NCBI GenBank assembly: GCA_025935735.1
Contig: JAICUS010000074.1
Span: 1-15,210 of the forward strand
Source: Solirubrobacteraceae bacterium
GTDB taxonomy: Bacteria; Actinomycetota; Thermoleophilia; Solirubrobacterales; Solirubrobacteraceae
Direction of reading: 5' to 3'
Length of the DNA stretch: 15,210 bases
Position numbers and translations under genes: made by a program. Under the pieces are notes generated by a model. The model searched no databases. It worked only from the letters and a program-made list of their open reading frames with translations, and was not told the origin of the DNA. Shown here one piece after another: positions 1 to 7,128 of the stretch; the first letter of the stretch is position 1, and each line of letters starts with the position of its first letter.

Positions 1-32
1 CACTCTTTTGCTTCCTGTCGCTCTACCGATCT
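1..32 (+). other. Degraded Illumina sequencing adapter at contig end
   Basis: Aligned without gaps to the Illumina universal (P5/TruSeq read 1) adapter as I recall it, starting at its second base, these 32 bases agree at 25 positions. The first eight (CACTCTTT) and most of the last twelve (CTCTACCGATCT against CTCTTCCGATCT) match. This is far beyond chance, and the region is also much less GC-rich than the rest. On the minus strand it reads as an insert followed by the adapter complement, as in read-through of a short fragment with low-quality cycles. It is not genomic DNA. The adjoining bases up to about 75 may also carry errors. Confidence 0.88.
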
Positions 33-375
33 TCCTTGATGTCCTCACCGTGACCCAGGCTGCAGTTCGCCGGGCCCGCCCCCCGCCCTGGTAGGCCAGC
101 GACGAGTCGACGAAGCGGTCCAACAGCACCCACTCGCCCGCCTCCAGCAACGGCCGCACACGCGAAGCCACCAGCTGCGCCCGCGCGGCCGCGAACAGCA
201 GCGCCTCGGCACGCGGGTCCACGTCCAGCGAAGGATCGGCCAGCAACGCCCGGATCCGCTCGGACACCTCGACCCCGCCCGGCTCGCGCAGCACGGTCAC
301 GGGCAGCGCACGGGCCAGGCCCGTCACGAGCGTCGTCTTCCCGGCGCCGTCGAGGCCCTCGACCGTGATGAGCAC
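33..375 (-). CDS. tmk: Thymidylate kinase (dTMP kinase), N-terminal part, truncated by contig end
   Basis: The enzyme phosphorylates dTMP to dTDP in the cytoplasm for DNA synthesis. The minus-strand frame from the GTG at 375 opens with VLITVEGLDGAGKTT, which holds the P-loop GLDGAGKTT (residues 7-15). REPGG follows at 30-34 and the DRF motif with the dTMP-site segment DRFVDSSLAYQG at 86-97. An in-frame TAG two codons upstream fixes GTG 375 as the start. Family similarity stops near residue 100 (base 76). The family expects YQGxGRGLG here, but the frame reads GGGRARRT, which suggests an indel or errors in the poor sequence beside the adapter. The frame stays open to base 1. About half of a usual 200-residue protein is present. 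The gene is divergent from holB, with only 18 bp between start codons. Confidence 0.82.
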
Positions 376-393
376 GGCCTAGGATCTTCACAG

Positions 394-1494
394 GTGCTCG
401 AGCTCGACGCCCATCCCCATGCCCGCGCCGTGCTCGGCGCCGCCCTGCGCGACGAGCCGGCGCACGCCTACCTCTTCCACGGCCCGGCCGGGACCGGGAA
501 GCGCAAGACAGCCCGCGCGTTCGCCGGCGAGCTTCTCGCGCGCAATGCGAGGGACCCCGAGAACGCGAAGGTCAGGACGCTCCACGGCTCGCACCCCGAC
601 CTGACGTGGGTCGCTCCGAGCGGCGCGCACGAGATGCTGCGCCGCGACGTCGACGAAGCCGTGGTGGCCGCTGCCGCCCACACGCCGTTCGAGGCCGGCT
701 ACCGGATCTTCGTGCTCGAGCGGGCGGACACGCTGATCGAGCAGGCGGCGAACGCGCTGCTCAAGACCCTCGAGGAGCCGCCGTCCTACGTCGTGCTCAT
801 CCTGCTCACCGACCGGCCGACCCAGGTGCTGCCGACCATAAGCAGCCGCTGCCAGCCCGTCCGCTTCGACCCGCTCCCCGCGGCGCAGCTCGCCCAGAGC
901 CTCAAGGGCATCCCGGAGGACACGGCCACGGCCTGCGCGCGCCTCTCCCTGGGCGACGGCGAGAAGGCCCGGCAGCTCGCGTTCGGCGACGGCCCCCGGC
1001 TCCGCGCCGCGGCCGAGCGCCTGGCCCGCGCGCCGCTGCAGCGCCACAGCGCGCAGGAGCGGCCCTGGCTCACCGTCCTCGAGCAGGCCCGCGCCGGCGG
1101 CGACGCAGCCAAGGACGAGGTCGAGAAGGCGCTGAAAGAAGAGCTCGAGTACCTGCCCAAGAAGGAGCACAAGCGCAAGCAGACCGAGTACACCGAGCGC
1201 GCGCGCAGGGCCGAGCGCCGCGCCCGGACGCAGACGCTCGACCACGCGCTCCAGCTCGCCGGCCTGTGGTACCGCGACCTGGCGTGCGTCAAGGCCGGCG
1301 CCCTCGAGCTGGCGTTCCACAGCGACCGGACGAGAGAGCTCGAGGAAGACGCGCAACACCAGGACCCGCAGGCGCTCGTCGTCGCACAGGAGCTCGTCGA
1401 CGACACCCGCGCCCGCCTCATCCTCAACGTCAGCGAGGAGCTGGCCTGCGAGGCGCTGGCCTACCGCTTGGAGGAGACGCTCTCGGCGTCCTGA
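394..1494 (+). CDS. holB: DNA polymerase III subunit delta' (clamp-loader)
   Basis: This AAA+ subunit of the clamp loader helps load the beta sliding clamp at replication forks. The 366-residue protein has a P-loop-like GPAGTGKRKT (residues 30-39), the segment ALLKTLEEPP, and the SRC motif SSRCQPVRF typical of delta' and gamma/tau. The usual four-cysteine zinc module after the P-loop, before HPDL, is absent: LLARNARDPENAKVRTLHG contains no cysteine. The C-terminal part is rich in Arg, Lys and Glu. The GTG at 394 gives the expected family N-terminus. AGGA at 381-384 could be its ribosome site; TAGGAT at 380-385 could instead be a -10 box. The last 34 bp overlap the convergent PPK2 gene. In many bacteria tmk and holB are neighbours, which supports both calls. 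Confidence 0.9.
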   Translation: MLELDAHPHARAVLGAALRDEPAHAYLFHGPAGTGKRKTARAFAGELLARNARDPENAKVRTLHGSHPDLTWVAPSGAHEMLRRDVDEAVVAAAAHTPFEAGYRIFVLERADTLIEQAANALLKTLEEPPSYVVLILLTDRPTQVLPTISSRCQPVRFDPLPAAQLAQSLKGIPEDTATACARLSLGDGEKARQLAFGDGPRLRAAAERLARAPLQRHSAQERPWLTVLEQARAGGDAAKDEVEKALKEELEYLPKKEHKRKQTEYTERARRAERRARTQTLDHALQLAGLWYRDLACVKAGALELAFHSDRTRELEEDAQHQDPQALVVAQELVDDTRARLILNVSEELACEALAYRLEETLSAS

Positions 1495-2333
1495 CCGAGC
1501 TCCTCGCGCGCGAACCCCTCGACCTCGGGGTCGTTGTCGGGCCACCGCGGGTCCATCGTCTCCAGCGTCGCGGCCACGATCCGCGCCACGACCAGGTTGC
1601 GGAACCACTTGTGGTCGGACGGCACGACGTACCACGGCGCCCACGGCGTCGAGGTCAGGTTGACCGCGTCCTCGTAGGCCTCCGCGTAGGAGTCCCAGTG
1701 CCGGCGCTCGCGCACGTCGTTGGCCGAGAACTTGTAGTGCTTGTCCGGCCGCTCCAGCCGCTCCCGGAAGCGCTCGAGCTGCGCCTCCTTGGAGATGTGC
1801 AGGAAGAACTTGACGACGACCGTCCCCTCGCGCACGAGCATCCGCTCGAAGTCGTTGATCGAGTCATAGCGCGAGCGCCACAGCTCCTCCGGCGCCAGCC
1901 CCTTCACCCGTACGACGAGCACGTCCTCGTAATGGGAGCGGTTGAACACGTGGATCATCCCGTCGGCCGGCGCGTCCGCGTGGTAGCGCCAGAGGAAGTC
2001 GTGCGCCGCCTCCTCGAGCGTGGGCTCCTTGTAGGTGTAGACGCGCACGCCCTGCGGGTTGGTGCCCGAGAACACGTGCCGGACCGTGGAGTCCTTGCCC
2101 GCGGCGTCGATGCCCTGCAGGACGACCAGCACCGACCGCGAGTCCTCGGCGTACAGCCGCATCTGCAACTCGGCGATCCGCTCGACCAGCGACGCGAGGT
2201 CGGTCTCGGCATCGGAGCGCTCGTAGCCGTTCGTGTCGTCGGTCTCGTAGTCGCCGAGCCGGATCCGCTCGCCCGGCTCGAGGCGATAGCGGGCGTACGC
2301 CGTGACCGCCGGCGCCACAGGGTCCTGGGGCAT
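1461..2333 (-). CDS. ppk2: Polyphosphate kinase 2 family protein (polyphosphate:nucleotide phosphotransferase)
   Basis: PPK2 enzymes move phosphate between polyphosphate and nucleotides (AMP, ADP, GDP) in the cytoplasm. The 290-residue protein has the Walker A motif GIDAAGKDST (residues 74-83), the segments NPQGVRVYTYKEPT and HDFLWRYH, the Walker B/lid segment IHVFNRSHYEDVLVVRV (127-143), and C-terminal WAPWYVVPSDHKWFRN. This is one full PPK2 domain with a short N-terminal extension, closest by eye to the single-domain class often called class III, which can phosphorylate AMP and ADP. The exact substrate cannot be read from sequence. The ATG at 2331-2333 has AGGA seven bases upstream. It is divergent from fdhD by 21 bp and overlaps the 3' end of holB by 34 bp. 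Confidence 0.93.
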   Translation of the reverse strand: MPQDPVAPAVTAYARYRLEPGERIRLGDYETDDTNGYERSDAETDLASLVERIAELQMRLYAEDSRSVLVVLQGIDAAGKDSTVRHVFSGTNPQGVRVYTYKEPTLEEAAHDFLWRYHADAPADGMIHVFNRSHYEDVLVVRVKGLAPEELWRSRYDSINDFERMLVREGTVVVKFFLHISKEAQLERFRERLERPDKHYKFSANDVRERRHWDSYAEAYEDAVNLTSTPWAPWYVVPSDHKWFRNLVVARIVAATLETMDPRWPDNDPEVEGFAREELGQDAESVSSKR

Positions 2334-2354
2334 GCGGCCGTCCTACCCGGCAAG

Positions 2355-3125
2355 ATGCAGGACATGACGCAGGTCGAGGTCCGCGGTGCCTTCGCCACCG
2401 TGCGCGCGCCCGGCCTCGAGGACGAGGTCGCGGTGGAGGAGCCGCTGGAGATCCGCGTCGACGGCCGGCCGCTCGCGATCACCATGCGCACGCCCGGCGA
2501 CGACGACGAGCTGGCGCTCGGGTTCCTGTACGGCGAGGGGCTGATCCAGGACGCTCGGCCCGCCGGCCCACCGGAGGACCTCGCGGCCAACACGGTCGAC
2601 GTGGCCGGCCCCCTCGCCCACGAGCCGGGCAGCCGCGCCTTCTACACGACCTCCTCCTGCGGCGTGTGCGGCAAGGGCGCGCTGGAGGAGGTCGCGGTGC
2701 ACGCCCCGCCCGCCGCGCCCGGCCCGGTCGTCCCCGCCGGCCTGCTGGCCCAACTGCCGGACCGCCTCCGGCAGCCGACCTTCGAGCGCACCGGCGGCCT
2801 GCACGCCACCGGTTTGTTTACGGACACCGGCGAGCTGTTGGCGGTCAGGGAAGACGTCGGGCGCCACAACGCGATGGACAAAGTGATCGGCTGGGCGCTG
2901 CGGAGCGGCATACTCCCGCTGCATGGGCGCATCCTCTGCGTCTCGGGGCGGCTCTCGTTCGAGCTCGTCCAGAAGGCGGCCGTCGCGCAAGCGCCGATCC
3001 TCGTCGGCGTCGGCGCGCCATCGTCGCTCGCCGTGCGTCTGGCGGATGACCGCGGCATGACGCTGGCCGGCTTCGCACGCGCGGGACGTGTGAACGTGTA
3101 CACGGGGATGGAGCGCGTCACGTGA
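2355..3125 (+). CDS. fdhD: Formate dehydrogenase accessory sulfurtransferase FdhD
   Basis: FdhD carries sulfur from a cysteine desulfurase to the Mo/W-bis-MGD cofactor of formate dehydrogenase; without it the enzyme is inactive. The protein is 256 residues from the ATG at 2355. It shows the FdhD landmarks EEPLEIRVDG, MRTPGDDDELALGFLYGEG, the redox pair in SSCGVCGKG (Cys102 and Cys105), FERTGGLHATGLF, REDVGRHNAMDKVIG and SGRLSFELVQKA. The frame is open far upstream, but homology begins here; the ATG at 2364 is an alternative, and neither start has a strong ribosome site. Its stop overlaps the start of the catalytic subunit (GTGA), so the two are probably translationally coupled. Being first in the operon with its client enzyme fits the role. 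Confidence 0.95.
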   Translation: MQDMTQVEVRGAFATVRAPGLEDEVAVEEPLEIRVDGRPLAITMRTPGDDDELALGFLYGEGLIQDARPAGPPEDLAANTVDVAGPLAHEPGSRAFYTTSSCGVCGKGALEEVAVHAPPAAPGPVVPAGLLAQLPDRLRQPTFERTGGLHATGLFTDTGELLAVREDVGRHNAMDKVIGWALRSGILPLHGRILCVSGRLSFELVQKAAVAQAPILVGVGAPSSLAVRLADDRGMTLAGFARAGRVNVYTGMERVT

Positions 3126-6100
3126 CCCACTGGCAGAAGGTGCGCAGGCTGCCGGTCGTCGGCCGCGCGGCCGACTGGGGGATGGGCGGCCACGCCGTGT
3201 CCAAGCGGACCAAGCAGGCGGGCGCCCGCATCGAGGGCCTGAAGGTCACCGAGAGCGTCTGCCCCTATTGCGCGGTCGGCTGCGGCCAGGTGGTCTATAC
3301 GCGCGGCGGCGAGCTGGTGGACATCGAGGGCAACCCGCGCTCGCCGATCAACCAGGGCACGCTCTGCCCGAAGGGAAGCGCGTCCCGGCAGCTCGTCCAG
3401 CAGCCCGGCCGCCTCACGAAGGTCCGCTACCGGCGGCCCGGCGGCACGGAGTGGGAGGACCTCGACCTCGAGACGGCGATGGAGATGATCGCCGACCGCG
3501 TCGTGTCCGCCCGCGAGAACGGCTGGCAGGACGCCAATCACGAGGGCCACCGAGTCGACCGCACGCTCGGCTTCGCCCACCTCGGCGGCGCCACGCTCGA
3601 CAACGAGGAGAACTACCTCCTCAAGAAGGCCTACACGGCGCTGGGCGCGATCCAGATCGAGAACCAGGCCCGCATATGACACTCCTCCACGGTCCCCGGT
3701 CTGGGGACCTCGTTCGGGCGCGGCGGCGCCACCGGCCACCTGCAGGACATCCAGAACGCGGACTGCGTGTGGATCCAGGGCTCATCCATGGCCGAGGCGC
3801 ACCCCGTGGGGTTCCGCTGGGCCATGAAGGCCCGTGAGCGCGGCGCCAAGATCGTCCACGTCGACCCGCGGTTCAGCCGCACGAGCGCGATGGCCGACCT
3901 GCACGTGCCGATCCGCGCGGGCAGCGACATCGCCTTCCTCGGCGGGCTGATCCGCCACGTGCTGGAGACCGAGTCCTACTTCAAGGAGTACGTCCTCAAC
4001 TACACGAACGCGTCGACGCTCGTCAGCGAGGACTTCCAGGACACCGAGGACCTGGGCGGCTACTTCTCCGGGTTCGACCAGGAGCTCGGCACCTACGACC
4101 CGCGGACCTGGATGTACGAGGGCGGGGAGATCGCCGCCGCGGCCGGCCGGCGCGAGCACACCGCCCAGTCCTTCGAGGCGAGCACGGGCGCCGGCATGCG
4201 CACCGGCCAGGTGGAGCGCGACGAGACGCTCCAGCACCCGCGCTGCGTGATCAACGTCCTGCGCCGGCACTTCTCCCGCTACACGCCGGAGATGGTCGAG
4301 CGCATCTGCGGCATCACCCCGGAGCAGTTCCACAAGGTCGCCGAGACGCTGATCGCCAACTCCGGCCGCGAGCGCACGACCGTGCTCTGCTACGCCGTCG
4401 GCTGGACGCAGCACACCGCGGGCGTGCAGATGATCCGCGCGGGGGCGATCCTGCAGCTGCTGCTGGGCAACATCGGCCGGCCGGGCGGCGGCGTGATGGC
4501 GCTGCGCGGGCACGCCTCGATCCAGGGCTCGACCGACATCCCGACGCTGTATGACCTGCTGCCCGGCTACCTGCACATGCCGATGGCCCGCGAGGGGGAG
4601 TTCACACTCGCCGACTACGTGGACTCGGGCGGCGCGGACACCGGCTGGTGGTCGCACTTCGAGATCTACATCGTCTCGCTGCTGAAGGCCTGGTTCGGCG
4701 ACGCGGCGACGAAGGAGAACGACTACGGCTTCGGCTACCTGCCCAAGCTCACGGGCAACCACTCGCACTTCGCGACGATGCTGCGCGCGCTGGACGGCGG
4801 CCTGGACGGCATCTTCCTGATCGGCGAGAACCCGGCCGTCGGCTCGCAGCACGCCGGGCTGATGCGCCGCGCGCTGGCGAACATGAAGTGGGTGGTGGTG
4901 CGCGACCTGGCCGAGATCGAGTCGGCGAGCTTCTGGCGCGACGCGCCCGAGGTGCGCGACGGCGAGCTGCGCACGGAGGACATCCAGACCGAGGTGTTCC
5001 TGATGCCGGCGGCGAGCCACGTGGAGAAGGCGGGCTCGTTCACCCAGACGCAGCGGCTGCTGCAGTGGCGCGACAAGGCCCTGGACCCGCCCGGGGAGGC
5101 CCGCAGCGACCTGTGGTTCATCTACGACCTGTTCAAGCGGGTGCGCCGCCGCTACGAGGGGTCGACGAACCCGCGCGACTGGCCGGTGCTCAACCTCACC
5201 TGGGACTACGGCGAGGACGAGCCCGACGCCGAGCTGGTCCTGAAGGAGATCAATGGCTACGTGGTGGCGACCGGCGAGCCCGTGCCCGGGTTCGCGCAGC
5301 TGGAGGCCGACGGCTCGACCGCCTGCGGCTGCTGGATCTACTCCGGCGTCTACGCGGGGGGCGAGAACAAGGCCCGCCGGCGCGAGCCGGGCGACATCTC
5401 GGCGCCCGGCGGCTGGGTGTCGCCGGAGTGGGGCTGGGCCTGGCCGGCGAACCGGCGGATGCTCTACAACCGCGCCAGCGCCGACCCGGACGGCAACCCG
5501 TGGTCGGAGCGCAAGCGCTACGTCTGGTGGGACGGCGAGAAGTGGACCGGCTACGACGTCCCGGACTTCCCGCTGGACAAGCGCCCCGACTACGTCGCGG
5601 ACCCCGACGGCCGCGGCATGGACGCGATCGGCGGCGCCGACCCGTTCATCATGATGGCCGACGGCCGGGCCTGGCTGTACGCGCCGTCCGGACTGCTCGA
5701 CGGGCCGATGCCCACGCACTACGAGCCGCTCGAGTCGCCGATCGAGAACCCGCTCTACCCCGACGTCCACGCGAACCCGGCGGCGCTGCGCTGGACCCGC
5801 GCGGACAACCCGCACGCCGAGCCCGGCGACCCCCGCTACCCGTGCGTGGCCACCACGTTCCGGCTGACCGAGCAGCACACGGCGGGCGCCATGTCGCGCT
5901 GGCTGCCCTGGCTGGACGAGCTGCAGCCCGAGATGTTCGCCGAGATCGACCCGCTGCTGGCGCGCGAGCGGGGGATCGAGGACGGCGGCTGGATGACCAT
6001 CACCTCGCCGCGCGCGGACATCGTCTGCCGCGCGTGCGTGACCGAGCGGATGCGGCCGCTGACGATCGACCGCGCCACCGTCCACCAGATCGGGCTGCCG

Positions 6101-6325
6101 TGGCACTGGGGCTTCGGCGGCCCGGAGCCCGGCGACGCCACCAACGACCTGATCATGCTGTCGGGCGACCCGAACGTGTCGATCCACGAGTCCAAGGCGT
6201 TCGTGTGCGACGTGCGCGCGGGGCGGACCGGCCGCGGGACCGAGCGGCTGGCCGGTGTGCGGGACTCACCGCCCGGCGTGGCGGCCAACCGCGACCATCC
6301 GGCGGAGGTCAACGAGCACGAATGA
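3122..6325 (+). CDS. fdnG: Formate dehydrogenase alpha subunit, selenocysteine-containing (Mo/W-bis-MGD)
   Basis: This catalytic subunit interconverts formate and CO2. The reading frame holds one internal TGA at 3677-3679 (codon 186) read as selenocysteine, giving 1067 residues. The context ENQARI-U-HSSTVPGLGTSFGRGGAT matches the Sec-His active site of FdnG/FdhF, and family homology continues unbroken on both sides. The 4Fe-4S site is CPYCAVGC ... LCPKG (residues about 47-85). Later come molybdopterin-domain segments (GNIGRPGGGVMALRGH, GENPAVGSQHAG) and the C-terminal cofactor domain (IGLPWHWGF). The N-terminus (VTHWQKVRRLPVVGR) has no Tat motif followed by a hydrophobic stretch, so a cytoplasmic site is likely. 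The GTG start has GGAG eight bases upstream and overlaps the fdhD stop; the ATGA at the end overlaps the beta gene. Automatic annotation may split it at 3679. The symbol follows E. coli usage; fdhA is a synonym. Confidence 0.95.
3677..3712 (+). promoter_or_regulatory. Bacterial SECIS element with UGA selenocysteine codon
   Basis: Directly after the TGA (3677-3679) the mRNA can form a hairpin with perfect 7-bp arms, GGTCCCC (3691-3697) and GGGGACC (3703-3709), closing the loop GGTCT (3698-3702). The apical GGUCU matches the loop of E. coli fdhF, where the GU pair is read by SelB. The distance of 18 nucleotides from UGA to this GGUCU is the same as in the fdhF element as I recall it. The lower stem pairs only in part. 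The element lies inside the coding sequence, as is usual in bacteria. Confidence 0.9.
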
Positions 6326-7128
6326 CCGAGCTGTCGATCACCCGGCCCGCGGCCCAGCGGATGGGCTTCTTCACCGACACGACGGTGTGCATCGGCTGCA
6401 AGGCCTGCGAGGTGGCGTGCAAGCAGTGGAACGACCTGCCGGCCGACGGGGGCGAGTTCCGGCGCGGCGGCTCCTACGACCACACGGGGATGCTCGGGGC
6501 CAACACGTGGCGGCACGTGCGGTTCGTCGAGCCCGTGGACCTCGTCGACATGGCCGAGCCGTCGTGGACGTTCATGTCGGACGTGTGCAAGCACTGCACG
6601 CATGCGGGCTGCATGGACGCCTGCCCCACCGGCGCGCTGATCCGCAGCGAGTTCGGCACGGTCGTGCTCCAGCCCGACGTGTGCAACGGCTGCGGCTACT
6701 GCATCCCGGCGTGCCCGTTCGGCGTCGTCGACCGCGACCCCGACGACGGGCGTGCCGCCAAGTGCACGCTGTGCTACGACCGGCTGCAGGACGGCCTGGA
6801 GCCGGCCTGCGCGAAGGCGTGCCCGACGGACTCGATCCAGTTCGGCGAGTACGACCAGCTGCGCGAGGTCGCCGAGCGGCGCGTGGCCGCGCTGCACGAG
6901 CGCGGCGTCGCGGGCGCGTACCTGTACGGCGCCGACGAGGAGATCGCCGGCGGGCTCGGCGCGTTCTTCCTGCTCACCCAGCCGCCCGAGCGCTTCGGGC
7001 TGCCGGCGAACGCCGACTCGCCGATCCAGCAGAACGTGATCCCGGCCACCATGGCCGCCGTGGGCGCCGGGCTGCTGGCCGCGGCCGGAGTGGCTGCGGC
7101 GTTCCTGCGCGTGAGGGACCGGCGGTGA
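6322..7128 (+). CDS. fdxH: Formate dehydrogenase beta subunit (four [4Fe-4S] ferredoxin-like protein)
   Basis: This electron-transfer subunit carries electrons from the alpha subunit to the membrane anchor. Its 268 residues contain four cysteine groups: CIGCKACEVAC (Cys23, 26, 29, 33), CKHCTHAGCMDACPTGAL, CNGCGYCIPACPFGV and CTLCYDRL ... CAKACPTDSI. This is the pattern of FdnH/FdhB and related DMSO-reductase-family beta subunits. Near the C-terminus, roughly residues 240-262 (VIPATMAAVGAGLLAAAG and following) form one membrane helix, as in FdnH. There is no signal peptide. The ATG overlaps the alpha stop (ATGA) and the stop overlaps the next gene (GTGA). A GGAGG at 6304-6308 lies 13 bases before the ATG. 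The symbol follows one E. coli convention; fdhB is also used. Confidence 0.94.
   Translation: MTELSITRPAAQRMGFFTDTTVCIGCKACEVACKQWNDLPADGGEFRRGGSYDHTGMLGANTWRHVRFVEPVDLVDMAEPSWTFMSDVCKHCTHAGCMDACPTGALIRSEFGTVVLQPDVCNGCGYCIPACPFGVVDRDPDDGRAAKCTLCYDRLQDGLEPACAKACPTDSIQFGEYDQLREVAERRVAALHERGVAGAYLYGADEEIAGGLGAFFLLTQPPERFGLPANADSPIQQNVIPATMAAVGAGLLAAAGVAAAFLRVRDRR

Noticed and set aside
23..391. Minus-strand 122-codon frame at the left end
   Set aside because: It is an out-of-frame shadow of tmk that ends in adapter sequence; the tmk frame has the P-loop and the DRF motif.
606..2354. Long upstream extension of the fdhD frame
   Set aside because: It runs through holB and PPK2 coding sequence and is low-complexity; FdhD homology starts at about 2364.
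3677..3679. In-frame stop that could mean a broken or frameshifted formate dehydrogenase gene
   Set aside because: The frame is the same on both sides, the codon is TGA at the known Sec position, and a SECIS hairpin follows, so the gene is intact.
3782..6187. Very long minus-strand open frame (801 codons) opposite the alpha subunit
   Set aside because: It is an Arg/Val/Ala-rich shadow produced by high GC third positions; the plus frame has unmistakable family homology.
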